From NCBI RefSeq assembly GCF_900168065.1, contig NZ_FUZZ01000002.1:62001-126000 (forward strand): a stretch of DNA of 64,000 nucleotides, given 5' to 3'. The stretch comes from Chitinophaga ginsengisegetis. GTDB lineage: Bacteria; Bacteroidota; Bacteroidia; Chitinophagales; Chitinophagaceae. The position numbers and the translations under genes are program-made. This document shows, piece by piece, positions 44,002-53,821 of this stretch; the first letter of the stretch is position 1; every line of letters begins with the position of its first letter. A model generated the notes under the pieces. The model saw only the letters and a list, made by a program, of their open reading frames with translations, made no database searches and was not told where the DNA came from.

Positions 44002-46476
44002 TTATTTATATTCCAGCCATGCAGTAGCGTGGCAGTTTTTATTGGTAGTGAAACGGATCCACCGTGCCTCGAAACCACCGGGGAATTGCCAGTTCAGCGT
44101 TTCTCCCGGGGCAACGGTAACGGTTTTATAATTCATCCAGGCACCATTGCCTACGGGATCAATGTCTACGGTAAATTCAACGGGCGCGGTAGCATCATGT
44201 GACAACTGCAGCTGACGCTGTGAATAAAAACCTACCAGGTAAGGATCTGATGGTTTGCCTGCTTCCACTGCAGCATCTTTCCACGGACCGCCACGACCTA
44301 CCGGCCGGCCCAGTTGCCATAGATCATCAATCGCGCCTGCCCACACCATTGCTTTTTTATCGGCCGATACAATGATGTGTTCACCGGCTTTGGTATCGGG
44401 GGCAATACCCGTCATTACCAGCAGACCGCGATAGGCGGCGTAGTCGTTGATCCGGAAAGGATGCGACGCTACCGGTCTTATTTTCGCATAGCCGTCGGCG
44501 TTTTCCGCAGGTAATTCATAGAAGGTGCCCATACAATTAAACAGGTCCCTTTCTGTTGATACCTCGCGGCAAATGCGCAAAGCCGCTTTGCCGGTAAGAC
44601 CTGCAAAGGCTTCGTTGCCCAGTGGCAAACGCCATCTGCGGCCTTTATCGTCTACTATCAATACAGAGCCAGCTTCAATGGTCACTGCCTGTTGTGGGAT
44701 AGCGAATTTCTGCCGGATAAAGTCCGCTGTTTTAGGATCATCTTTTTTCACGAGGTCCATGTTGGCATCCAGCTCGTAATAGCCTTCCACGGTAGCATCC
44801 CCGTTTTTATACGACTGTGCGAGTATGCCAAGTGCGCGGCGGTCGTCGCCGAGGCCATATAATAACCCGCCATTGGAAACGGCGTCCGTTACTTTGCTTA
44901 ATCCGTTAAAAATCGCTGCCGGTGCTGTTTTGCGGGCATCATTGGCAGCATAAAAGAAATGCGCCGTTGCCACTACCGGTTGCGCGGCGGTAATACGGAT
45001 CCATTCTCCCGGCATGTTTTCCGGGAAAATAATGTCGCCGGTTTTACCGGGTGCCACGGTTACTTTTTGTGCAATGCTCCAGATGCCGTCGCCCTTATCT
45101 GTTTCCAGCGTGAACTCCACGGGACGTTTGCCGTTATGGGTGATCCGCACGCTGCGGTGAGGCCATCCGGCAAAGAGAAAAGGTTCGGAAGGCTGCGATG
45201 GCGTTACTGCTTCGTTCAGCCACACAGCGCCTTCGGCGGTGTTGGGTCCCAGCTCATCGGGTTGTTGCAGGGAAGTAAACCATAGATTGGAATTGGATTG
45301 CCCTGGTCCTTCGATGTTTCCTTTGGCGGCCCGCTTGTTAAGAAACTCTTTTTGTGCGGCATCGTCACAACCAAACACCAGTTGATCCTGCCAGCGGGCG
45401 AAGTCGCCGATCACTTTCAGGTATGCACTACGGGGACGGATACCCGCAGTATGCCCGGTAGAAAACTGTCCGGGGAAATGCCAGAACAGGCCGTGCATCG
45501 TCATGAGGTAATCCGGCTTATTTTCTGCGCCGATGTCGCGGATACGCGGCCACTCGGTGTTCCAGCCATGCGCGCCATCGTAGCTATGACTGGCCTTTGG
45601 CAAACGGAAGAAGGACCATCTGCCCTGGTCGCGCAATCCGAGTAATACAGATTTATGATCCCAGCCCGTAGCCCATATGGGATCGGTGGCCGGATTTTTA
45701 TTTCCGGAGATGCCACCCGGACCGGTAATTTCCGTGAACTGGTTCCGGCGTACAACTTTCCAGTCTTTCCCGTTCCATTCCGATAACGACCCCGCTTCAA
45801 TATCAAACTGGGTCAGCGCTTTGGGTCCGGGTTCACCATTGTTGGAATAAATCATTACGCCCTGCCCGGAATACAAGCCTTTACCATGCGCTCCCGGCAA
45901 TAAGGCGGAAGGTGTATTGGCAGTAGTGTCTGCGCCTTTTTTGCTTTTTACATTTCCATCTTCATATAATAAAACAGGTTGAAGGGTTTTTACATCTACT
46001 TCGTAAAAACCTTCTTCCATGGTACCATAATAAATTTTACCGGCAGGATCTGTAAGATGCCGTGCGTTACCGGTATGCCGCCCTGGCATGGCCGTGTAGG
46101 GTATGGTGCGCACCTGGCCATTTTCGCCGATGGCATACGGCCCTATAAACAACTGGTGACTTTCCGGATGAATCATCCGGTTGGCCGGTGTGCCGCCAAT
46201 GCTTTCGCTGCGCACCACCTGTTTCAGTTCCGGCGTTATTTCATACAGTTTATCGGACGAGCCATAAGGCAGGTGCGGACCATAAGTAATTACCCACAAC
46301 TTCCCCGCCCACGGCACTACTGCACCGGTGCCACATTCTCCTTCCTTGTTATACATGGCCAGCTGCGGATAAATACCGCTGAACGATCGCGGGGCTGCGG
46401 CTTTTTCACTTTTACACGCAGCTCCCGATATACCGATGGCAACTATTACTGCGGCCAGTCTATTCTTTTGTTTCAT
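44002..46476 (-). CDS. Large lipoprotein of unknown function with propeller-like repeats
   Basis: 824 residues from MKQKNRLAAVIVAIGISGAACKSEK; lipobox at GAAC. A longer frame (to 46545) would run into the SusD gene. The N-terminal half looks like a beta-propeller (KLWVITYGPHLPYGSSDKLYEI, KIYYGTMEEGFYEVDVKTLQPV, YLMTMHGLFWHFPGQF). Two similar beta-sandwich segments follow: PFLFAGWPHRSVRITHNGKRPVEFTLETDKGDGIW and PYLVGFYSQRQLQLSHDATAPVEFTVDIDPVGNGAW, an internal duplication. Each ends in a (P/A)GxxW-like block (MPGEWIRITA, FEARWIRFTT). Probably surface-exposed and glycan- or cofactor-binding. It starts 8 bp after SusD and ends 9 bp before the flavinylated-protein gene. Confidence 0.72.
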   Translation of the reverse strand: MKQKNRLAAVIVAIGISGAACKSEKAAAPRSFSGIYPQLAMYNKEGECGTGAVVPWAGKLWVITYGPHLPYGSSDKLYEITPELKQVVRSESIGGTPANRMIHPESHQLFIGPYAIGENGQVRTIPYTAMPGRHTGNARHLTDPAGKIYYGTMEEGFYEVDVKTLQPVLLYEDGNVKSKKGADTTANTPSALLPGAHGKGLYSGQGVMIYSNNGEPGPKALTQFDIEAGSLSEWNGKDWKVVRRNQFTEITGPGGISGNKNPATDPIWATGWDHKSVLLGLRDQGRWSFFRLPKASHSYDGAHGWNTEWPRIRDIGAENKPDYLMTMHGLFWHFPGQFSTGHTAGIRPRSAYLKVIGDFARWQDQLVFGCDDAAQKEFLNKRAAKGNIEGPGQSNSNLWFTSLQQPDELGPNTAEGAVWLNEAVTPSQPSEPFLFAGWPHRSVRITHNGKRPVEFTLETDKGDGIWSIAQKVTVAPGKTGDIIFPENMPGEWIRITAAQPVVATAHFFYAANDARKTAPAAIFNGLSKVTDAVSNGGLLYGLGDDRRALGILAQSYKNGDATVEGYYELDANMDLVKKDDPKTADFIRQKFAIPQQAVTIEAGSVLIVDDKGRRWRLPLGNEAFAGLTGKAALRICREVSTERDLFNCMGTFYELPAENADGYAKIRPVASHPFRINDYAAYRGLLVMTGIAPDTKAGEHIIVSADKKAMVWAGAIDDLWQLGRPVGRGGPWKDAAVEAGKPSDPYLVGFYSQRQLQLSHDATAPVEFTVDIDPVGNGAWMNYKTVTVAPGETLNWQFPGGFEARWIRFTTNKNCHATAWLEYK

Positions 46477-46484
46477 ACGATCAC

Positions 46485-48173
46485 TTAATAGTTTGGATTC
46501 TGGGTTAGGTGACTGGTCAATACTTCTGTAGATGGAATAGGCCACAGGTACTGGCGCGTGGCATCAAACTTACGCACGGTGATCTGTTTTATCAGGCCGG
46601 CGTTATACATCGCGGTAAAATCGGCTATACCATCTTCATCAATAGCAGGCGTTTGCGGGAAGAACCATAATCCCGGCTGCACTATTTTTGTACGCAGCTC
46701 TGCGGGTTCCAGCAAACCATAGTTTGCTTTGTTCAGCACTTTTTCCGCCAGCTTCCAGCGGATGATATCCATGTAACGGATACCTTCCAGTGCAAACTCC
46801 ATTCTTCTTTCGGTACGGATAATTTTACGCAGGCTGGACTGATCCGCGGCGGTAACCGCAGGATACGCACTGGTATTGGTGTAAACGGTACCATAGGCGC
46901 GCGCCCTTACTTTGTTAATGGCATCGCGCACCAGCTGGTCCGTTTCTCCCAACTCTGTTTTGGCTTCTGCATATATGAGCAATACATCTGCAAAACGGAT
47001 CACAATATTATCGGCTTCCATTTTCCAGGAGTTGAGGAGCCAGTCGCCATCGATACCTTTTTTCCACAACAACCCGTTGAAAGAGGCGTATTGTGCAATA
47101 GCACGGGTGTCTTTATTTTCCACGTATTTATTATCTGATACTGACCTCACTTTCAGGGAATCCGGATGCGGCTGGAAAACGTATCCCAGGTGCGGGGTCT
47201 GGAACTCCACGATGGTGGCGGCGCAGCGCGGATCGCGGTTATCAAACGGGCGGCGGGGATTAAATAAAGGGGATTTATCTACCGGTAATCCATCTTTACA
47301 TAAAAAACTACAAAAGAGATCCCAGGACGGATCTTTGGCAGCCCAGCCACCGGCGATGCGCGACACATAATTCTGGCAGTCGTCGAAAGTAACTTTTAAC
47401 GTCACTGATCTTGGCAGTCCAAAAACAGTTTCGGTAGAATTCTTTGTTTTCGACAGGAACAGGTTTCCAAAATTATCGTGCAGTTTATATACATCCAGAT
47501 CGATACATGCTTTGGCAGCATCGCGTGCAACGGCCCAGTCGCCCATATACAGTGCAATACGTGCTTTCATGGCCAGGGCAGCGCCTTTGGTGGCACGCTT
47601 CAGTTCTGATGCGCCATAAGTAGTTTTTAAGGTAGCTGCGGCGAAATCAAAATCTTCATAGATCTTTTTTAACACCGTTGCTTTATCCATTTGCTTCAGC
47701 TGCAGCGCCTGGTCGATATCGAGTGTGGAGTCGGTATAAATGATGTTGCCGTAATGCGATAACAAACGGGAATACATACACGCTCTTACAAAGCGGGCTT
47801 CCGCGGTGTAGTTGTTTATCTGGTCGGCCGACAGTACCTTATTTGCGCGGGAAATGCTTTGCAGGATGTTGTTGGCGCGGGCTACGGCTTTGTAGGTATC
47901 CGTCCACCACTTCTTTACAAAATCTGTTTCACCATTGATGGTAGCGCCGGTAACAGCGGTGGTAACGTCGCGGTATATCCAGTCGTCGGTCCAATCGTCG
48001 TCGTCCTTCATCCAGAAATTGATTTTATACAATCCGTTGAGCGACATTTCTATTTCTTCCGCATTGGAATTCCAGGTTTCGCTGGAGCCGTCGGACAGCG
48101 GGTTCAGATCCAGGCTGCCGCAGGCGCTGAAGAAAATACAAGTGATGCCGGCTATGAGAATAAGTTGCTTCAT
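46485..48173 (-). CDS. SusD/RagB-family substrate-binding lipoprotein
   Basis: 562 residues. MKQLILIAGITCIFFSACGSLDLNPLSDGSSETW has a lipobox (FSAC) and the usual SusD opening. Further features: MSLNGLYKINFWMKDDDDWTDDW, YTAEARFVRACMYSRLLSHYGNI, FADVLLIYAEAKTELGETDQLV, RTERRMEFALEGIRYMDIIRWK and LWPIPSTEVLTSHLTQNPNY. Capture partner of the SusC gene 11 bp upstream. The following genes encode redox functions rather than a glycoside hydrolase, which is unusual for a SusCD unit. Confidence 0.95.
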   Translation of the reverse strand: MKQLILIAGITCIFFSACGSLDLNPLSDGSSETWNSNAEEIEMSLNGLYKINFWMKDDDDWTDDWIYRDVTTAVTGATINGETDFVKKWWTDTYKAVARANNILQSISRANKVLSADQINNYTAEARFVRACMYSRLLSHYGNIIYTDSTLDIDQALQLKQMDKATVLKKIYEDFDFAAATLKTTYGASELKRATKGAALAMKARIALYMGDWAVARDAAKACIDLDVYKLHDNFGNLFLSKTKNSTETVFGLPRSVTLKVTFDDCQNYVSRIAGGWAAKDPSWDLFCSFLCKDGLPVDKSPLFNPRRPFDNRDPRCAATIVEFQTPHLGYVFQPHPDSLKVRSVSDNKYVENKDTRAIAQYASFNGLLWKKGIDGDWLLNSWKMEADNIVIRFADVLLIYAEAKTELGETDQLVRDAINKVRARAYGTVYTNTSAYPAVTAADQSSLRKIIRTERRMEFALEGIRYMDIIRWKLAEKVLNKANYGLLEPAELRTKIVQPGLWFFPQTPAIDEDGIADFTAMYNAGLIKQITVRKFDATRQYLWPIPSTEVLTSHLTQNPNY

Positions 48174-48184
48174 GTTCGTGGAAT

Positions 48185-51100
48185 TTAGAATTTAACAGAT
48201 GCGCCAATAACATAACTGGTGGTAATAGGATAACCCAGTGATGGTTGTTCAGGGTCCCAACCTTTCGGGAAATTATGCACAGAGAACAGGTCGCTAACGC
48301 TACCGTATATACGAACGCTCTGAATGCGGATCTTCTTTACCCAGTCATTGGGCATGGAATATCCTACGTTGATATTTTTCAGGCGTAAATAGGCGCCGTT
48401 GATCAGCCAGAAGTCGGACATGGCGTAGTTATTACCTGCAGAGGTATTGGTATAGCGCGGATACCTGGCGGCTTTATTCTGTTCCGGCGTATTGTATTTG
48501 CTCCAGGAATTGCCATCGATGATAGCCGGGAAATTGCCAAAATTTTCATAGAGTGGCCGTACCATATCGGTAGTGAGGCGGGAGTTTTGTTTGCCTATAC
48601 CCTGGAATACAATACCCAGATCCCAGTTGCGGAATCCGCCCTGCAAACTGATGCCATACTGATAACGCGGCAACGAACCACCCAGCAGTACGCGGTCGTA
48701 TTCAGGGGATATTTTGCCATCGGGCACACCGTTGGGGCCACTCACATCACGATAGCGGATATCCCCGGGTTTCACGTTGGCATTGAGCGTTGCCGACTTA
48801 TCCACTTCATCCTGTGTTTGATAAATACCATCAGATATATAGCCATACCATTCATTGAATTCACTGCCTTGTCTTTTTATAGAATCGCCGACGAATTGTG
48901 TTCCTCCAAGATTGCCCATTTTGGATACAAAGTCGGATACGTTCACGGACACACTATAAGTGAAATCACCGATGCGATCGTTCCAGCCCAGTTGTGCTTC
49001 CCAGCCGGTAGTAAACATTTTACCCGTGTTCTGGTAAGGATTGTCGAAGCCGATATAATCAGGGATTTCCAGCTCCAGCAGGATATCTTCGGTTGTCTTC
49101 TTAAAATAATCACCGGTAAAACGCAACCTGTTATCAAAGAAATTTACATCTGCACCCAAATCCCATGAGTGGGTGGTTTCCCAGGAAATATCACGGATGG
49201 CATATTGCCACTGTGCAGCAGATTGTGCAGATACGATGTTGTTGCCTTTATAAAACAGGGAATTATTTTCAAAGCGCAGCAATGCCTGGTAAGGATAGTT
49301 ACCGATGCGTTCATTACCCAGTGAACCCCAGGAAGCACGGAGCTTTGCAAAGGATAACCACGGCGCGGTAGACTTCATAAATTTCTCTTCTGATATCACC
49401 CAGCCGGCAGAGAAAGACGGGAAAGAACCCCAGCGGTAGCCTGCGGCAAAACGGGAAGACGCATCATAACGGATATTTCCCTGGAACAGGTATTTATCTT
49501 TATAGCTATAGGTAACTCTTCCAAACCAGGAGCGGTATGCATTTTCATATGCGCCGCCACTGTTGTCGCGGAACTCCAGCGGGCCCAGGTTCAGGTAGGG
49601 ATAGTTGCTGAGGATATATTGTCCGCGCGATGCACCCAGGTCTTCATTGAATGCCTTATAAAATTCATATCCGCCCATCAGGCTAAAGCTGTGGTCTTTG
49701 ATCTGTTTATTATAATTAGCGACAAACTGGGTGGTGTAGCGGTAGCTATCGTTACGCGCTTCTTCCAGTTTGGTTTCGGTAAGACCTTCAATATATCCTG
49801 AAATAGCGTTTGGATTATTGAAAGCAGTATAGGGCACTTTGCGGGTAAATTTCTTTCCTTTATCAAAGTTGATAAAGGGAGATACGATACCGGAAATTTT
49901 CAATCCTTCTATGGGCGTAAAATCGATACCTACTTTTCCGCCAAGCTGGTTAAACCAGTTGTTGTTAAAGCCGCCATATTTTGTTTGCACGTACACGTTA
50001 GCGCCGTCTTTTCCCGCGCCGATGCGGCCATCAGACCACATGGCCGCATAAATGGGCGGCATGATGCCCATCTTGTACATCGGATCAATGGTCGGTTGTT
50101 TTACGATGGTGCGTTTGTAATTCACATCTACGCTGGCAGTGAGGTATTTATTGATGATGATATCGTTGTTGATGCGTGCGGTAAGCCGGTCGTACGAGCG
50201 GCCCTCGTACAGCGCGCCGATTTTATCATATACCAGCGATACCCTGGAGCGCAGGGATTTCCCGGCGCCGGCGATGCTCAGTGCATGGCTTTCACGGGGT
50301 GCGCTGTTGCTGAGGATTATACCTCTGAAGTCGGTATCGGGGTACTGATCCGGATTTTGCGCATGCAGTGCGGCATAGTTATCCACAATATCTTTGGTGT
50401 AAATAGGGTATTCGTTGGCGTTATTACCGTTGTCGTTCCACCGCAGCTCATTGGTGAGGCGCATATAGTCTACCGCATTGGCATAATCACGCAGTTTGGT
50501 GGGCTTTTCCACGCCGTATTCATAACTGTAGTTCAGATCCAGCTGCCCGTTCTTCGCACGTTTGGTAGTAACGAGGATCACGCCGGCGGCGGCCCTGGAG
50601 CCATAAATAGAAGCAGAAGCGGCATCTTTCAGTACAGAAATATTGTCAATATCATTTGGGTTGACAGAGTTGATATCATCAATGGGTACGCCATCGAGGA
50701 TGATGAGCGGTGAAGCGCCGGCATCAGAAATAGTAGTGATCCCTCTTACGCGGATTTGTGCCACGGCGCCAGGCGCGTTGTTGGTGCGGGTAACCATTAC
50801 ACCCGGAACAGCGCCCTGGAGCGCCTGCGACACCTGTGTGGTTTTGCGGGAGGCGATGGCATCGCCTTTCACGGTAGACACGGCGCCGGTGAGGTCACTT
50901 TTTTTCATGGTGCCATAACCAATTACCACCAGTTCATCGAGGGCGGTGTTGGCGGCTTTGGTAAGACGGATGTCCAGCTTATACTGGCCGTTCACAGTAA
51001 CTTCTTCTTTATTAAACCCGATATAGGAAAAAACGATCACGGCGCCATCGCTGATGTTGGTGAGCCGGTATTCGCCGGTTTCGTTGGTAATAACAGCGTT

Positions 51101-51511
51101 GCTGGTTCCTTTCTGCAATACGGTCACACCTGGCAGCGGTGTATTGGAGTCGTCTGTAACCCGGCCGGTGATGGTCATCTGCGGGATCATTAACTTCAGG
51201 ATAGGAGGAAGCGTGAGCAGCTGTTGCTTCCTCACGGAGATGGTTTTATCCAGGATGGTAAAAGTCATCCCCTGGTCTTTCAGGGCAGCATTGAGCAAAA
51301 CCGCCAGCGGCGCGTTTTCCACGGAGATGGTCACGGGCTTGCTGTTTTTCAGCAACAGGTTGTCGTAGAACACTACGTATCCCGTTTGTTTTTTGATGGC
51401 GGCAAACACTGATTTGAGTGATACCGACTTACCTGAAAAGCTTACCGTTTGCGAAAGGCCGGTGGCGCTTACGTTCAGGAGCAATAACGTGAACAGAATC
51501 GTTAACTTCAT
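48185..51511 (-). CDS. SusC/RagA-family TonB-linked outer-membrane transporter with STN domain
   Basis: 1108 residues from MKLTILFTLLLLNVSATGLSQ (51511), the normal signal peptide. The frame is open to an ATG at 51637, adding 42 residues rich in Arg/Ser that would precede the signal; I prefer the shorter form. STN domain (VSLKSVFAAIKKQTGYVVFYD); CarboxypepD_reg-like (ITGRVTDDSNTPLPGVTVLQKG); plug (ALDELVVIGYGTMKKSDLTGAV, VSQALQGAVPGVMVTR, SPLIILDGVPIDDIN, ISVLKDAASASIYGSRAAAG); barrel with KPGDIRYRDVSGPNGVPDGKI. The STN domain should signal to the FecR gene upstream. The transported ligand is unknown; operon neighbours suggest a substrate or cofactor linked to flavin redox chemistry. Confidence 0.95.
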   Translation of the reverse strand: MKLTILFTLLLLNVSATGLSQTVSFSGKSVSLKSVFAAIKKQTGYVVFYDNLLLKNSKPVTISVENAPLAVLLNAALKDQGMTFTILDKTISVRKQQLLTLPPILKLMIPQMTITGRVTDDSNTPLPGVTVLQKGTSNAVITNETGEYRLTNISDGAVIVFSYIGFNKEEVTVNGQYKLDIRLTKAANTALDELVVIGYGTMKKSDLTGAVSTVKGDAIASRKTTQVSQALQGAVPGVMVTRTNNAPGAVAQIRVRGITTISDAGASPLIILDGVPIDDINSVNPNDIDNISVLKDAASASIYGSRAAAGVILVTTKRAKNGQLDLNYSYEYGVEKPTKLRDYANAVDYMRLTNELRWNDNGNNANEYPIYTKDIVDNYAALHAQNPDQYPDTDFRGIILSNSAPRESHALSIAGAGKSLRSRVSLVYDKIGALYEGRSYDRLTARINNDIIINKYLTASVDVNYKRTIVKQPTIDPMYKMGIMPPIYAAMWSDGRIGAGKDGANVYVQTKYGGFNNNWFNQLGGKVGIDFTPIEGLKISGIVSPFINFDKGKKFTRKVPYTAFNNPNAISGYIEGLTETKLEEARNDSYRYTTQFVANYNKQIKDHSFSLMGGYEFYKAFNEDLGASRGQYILSNYPYLNLGPLEFRDNSGGAYENAYRSWFGRVTYSYKDKYLFQGNIRYDASSRFAAGYRWGSFPSFSAGWVISEEKFMKSTAPWLSFAKLRASWGSLGNERIGNYPYQALLRFENNSLFYKGNNIVSAQSAAQWQYAIRDISWETTHSWDLGADVNFFDNRLRFTGDYFKKTTEDILLELEIPDYIGFDNPYQNTGKMFTTGWEAQLGWNDRIGDFTYSVSVNVSDFVSKMGNLGGTQFVGDSIKRQGSEFNEWYGYISDGIYQTQDEVDKSATLNANVKPGDIRYRDVSGPNGVPDGKISPEYDRVLLGGSLPRYQYGISLQGGFRNWDLGIVFQGIGKQNSRLTTDMVRPLYENFGNFPAIIDGNSWSKYNTPEQNKAARYPRYTNTSAGNNYAMSDFWLINGAYLRLKNINVGYSMPNDWVKKIRIQSVRIYGSVSDLFSVHNFPKGWDPEQPSLGYPITTSYVIGASVKF

Positions 51512-51830
51512 AGCTAACAGCATTTTGGTTGAGCATAGCGTGCGATGCCGGGAAACCCTGCTGCCTGTCCGGGAAATAACGCTCCGGGTAATAGCAACAG
51601 CTGGCCGGCTGCAAAGAGCGATACAATTAATTTGCATACATTTGCATTGTTTGGTTGAATGAATAAGGAGTCTTCGCCGACTTTTTTGTTTGTGTTATCC
51701 AGACGCCGCCGGAAATGTTATCAGCGTTTCCGGCTTTATTGTGCATAACAGGTAGAATACATAAACTTCAGGAGCCTATGCAGTGGAATTTGTGTTTCTT
51801 AGTTTAGTAGTAAATCAGTAACGTGGTTTT

Positions 51831-53000
51831 TTATTTCAGAACAATAATATTTTTTCCTTCTATCTTAAATTTTACCCCATTTTCCTCCAGTATTCCCAGC
51901 ACCTCCGTTAAGGGCAAAGAGCGTTGCATGCCGCCGCCAAAGCTTCTTTCAGGAATCGCTCCTTCATAAGACACTTTAACGTCGTACCACTTTTCTATTT
52001 GCCGCATCACCGTAGGCATATCTGCATCGGTAAACTGGAAGAACCCGTTTTTCCAGGCAATGGTTTCATCGGTATCTATATTTTCAGTAACGTGTAATAC
52101 TTCATCTTTCCCTACCCTCGCCTGCATACGCGGACGGAGTATGGTGGTGTTTTTCCCGGCAGCCACGCTCACAGCACCATCTACCAGTGTGGTGCGGATA
52201 GCCGGTTCCTCCGTATAGGCATTTATGTTAAACCGTGTACCCAGTACCGTTATTTCTGTGTTGCCGGCCGCCACCCGGAAAGGCATACTGGCATTGGCAG
52301 CTACCTCGAAATAAGCTTCTCCCTTCACCGTTACTTTTCTTTCCTTACCGGTAAAGGCCGCAGGGTAAGTAATGGCAGAAGCAGCGTTCAGCCATACCTG
52401 GGTGCCATCGGGCAGGGTAAGGTGGTACTGGCCGCCACGGGGGGTGGTCATAGTATTATACATGGCTTCGCCGTTACCGTTGCCCACATAAGCCAGTTCG
52501 CCGTTGGCCTGTTTGATGATTTTTACGGCACCCTGTTGGCCGAGCACGCCGTTGCCCGCACTGTCCAGCGCAATAACGCTGCCATCGGCCAGGGTGAGCA
52601 TAGCGCGGTTGCTGCCGGGCATCACTTCATTTTTATACCGCTGCTGTTTGCTTTCCGCTACCGGCGCTGGCGCCGGCTGATGCTGCCATGCCCATACGCC
52701 GATGCCACCAAGCACGAGGATACTGGCAGCCGCCCACCATATTTTATGGTAGCGGGTACGTACCGGCACTACAGGCACTTCCGGTGCGCGGCCAAACATG
52801 GCTGCCACAATGCGGTCCGACATTTCATCGGGCATCATGATCAGCGGCACATGCGATTCCCAGGCTTCGCCCAATACTTCTTCCAGCACGGCATCATCCG
52901 TTTGCCGGCCGATCCATGCCGCCAGCTCCAGCTTTTCTGCCGGTGTACAAGTATTATCAAAATAGCGTGCTGCCAGGTAGCTGATCCTTGCTGAAATCAT
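51831..53000 (-). CDS. FecR-family anti-sigma factor
   Basis: 389 residues: cytoplasmic part (about 1-85, FDNTCTPAEKLELAAWIGRQTD), membrane helix (IWWAAASILVLGGIGVWAW), linker, FecR domain (YHLTLPDGTQVWLNAASAITYP, VTVKGEAYFEVA, ITVLGTRFNINAYTEE) and DUF4974 (FFQFTDADMPTVMRQIEKWYDVKVSYEG, LTEVLGILEENGVKFKIEGK). Longer than the other two FecR proteins because of an insertion before the FecR domain (NRAMLTLADGSVIALDSAGN). Partner of the sigma gene 86 bp upstream and the SusC gene downstream. Confidence 0.95.
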   Translation of the reverse strand: MISARISYLAARYFDNTCTPAEKLELAAWIGRQTDDAVLEEVLGEAWESHVPLIMMPDEMSDRIVAAMFGRAPEVPVVPVRTRYHKIWWAAASILVLGGIGVWAWQHQPAPAPVAESKQQRYKNEVMPGSNRAMLTLADGSVIALDSAGNGVLGQQGAVKIIKQANGELAYVGNGNGEAMYNTMTTPRGGQYHLTLPDGTQVWLNAASAITYPAAFTGKERKVTVKGEAYFEVAANASMPFRVAAGNTEITVLGTRFNINAYTEEPAIRTTLVDGAVSVAAGKNTTILRPRMQARVGKDEVLHVTENIDTDETIAWKNGFFQFTDADMPTVMRQIEKWYDVKVSYEGAIPERSFGGGMQRSLPLTEVLGILEENGVKFKIEGKNIIVLK

Positions 53001-53086
53001 GCGGTGTTTTTACATTAATGCGGAATCTGTCTTACAATAGACACCTGAGCGGGAAAATATGACTAGTGTAATTAAAAATATTTTTT

Positions 53087-53689
53087 TCAGCGGAAGCCAT
53101 CGATGATCATGAGCAGGCAGGAAGCGCCCGTAATGGAATGCAGGTGCGGCCCCAGTTGCTGACGGATGGTACGCAGGGCGGCAATCATATGGTTATTAAC
53201 GGTAGACGGGGAGATATTGAGCTGCCGGGCAATTTCATCGTGTTTCAGCCCCTGTTCCCGGCTCAGGGTATACACCAGTTTTTGTTTTGGAGGAAGATGA
53301 TCCAGCGCGTATTGTAACTTTTCCCTTACTTCCCGGACACTCAGGTTATCCGCGGCATCGGCGGGCGCGGCCCCGTTAGTCACCCTGGTGAGTTCGGCCA
53401 GGATCAGGGTTTCTTTCGCCATGCGCCGGAACGCATTCAGCGCCTGGTGTTGCGCCATCCGGTAAATATATCCGCCAAACTGTTCGATGTTCACCAGGTT
53501 TTCGCGGTCTTTCCACAACTTCAGGAATACATCCTGTATCACATCTTCCGTCATCTCCGGAGATTCCGTCAGCCGCAGCAGGAAGCTGTACAACTTATGC
53601 CGGTACAGGAAAAAGAGTTGAGTAAACGACTCTTCATGGCCCGCAGCAGCCCTTAGCAACAAGTTCTTCTCAATGTTTACATGCTCCAT
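53087..53689 (-). CDS. ECF RNA polymerase sigma factor
   Basis: 200 residues. Region 2: FTQLFFLYRHKLYSFLLRLTESPEMTEDVIQDVFLKLWKDRE; region 4: LDHLPPKQKLVYTLSREQGLKHDEIARQLNISPSTVNNHM. Heads the minus-strand cassette that runs through FecR, SusC, SusD and the flavin-redox genes to apbE. The 193-bp gap between FecR and SusC may contain the promoter this factor recognises. Confidence 0.94.
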   Translation of the reverse strand: MEHVNIEKNLLLRAAAGHEESFTQLFFLYRHKLYSFLLRLTESPEMTEDVIQDVFLKLWKDRENLVNIEQFGGYIYRMAQHQALNAFRRMAKETLILAELTRVTNGAAPADAADNLSVREVREKLQYALDHLPPKQKLVYTLSREQGLKHDEIARQLNISPSTVNNHMIAALRTIRQQLGPHLHSITGASCLLMIIDGFR

Positions 53690-53775
53690 GAAACAGGAAA
53701 GTGGAATAGTTTTACATAACGTCGTGGTATTAAAAGTAAAGAAAATGATGGAACAGGGAGAAAAAAATAAAAAAA

Positions 53776-53797
53776 GGGCGGTCGTTGCCGACCGCCC
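53776..53797 (-). terminator. Rho-independent terminator of the DUF1080 gene
   Basis: GGGCGGTCG (53776-53784), loop TTGC and CGACCGCCC (53789-53797). On the minus strand it is followed by a T-rich run (TTTTTTTATTTTTTT), 25 bp after the stop of the 53822-54601 gene. Confidence 0.92.
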
Positions 53798-53821
53798 TTT
53801 CCTGTAAATTCGTTTTTGTTA

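Noticed and set aside
51512..51637. 42-residue Arg/Ser-rich extension before the SusC signal peptide
   Set aside because: A signal peptide should be N-terminal; MKLTILFT at 51511 is preferred, though the long form cannot be excluded.
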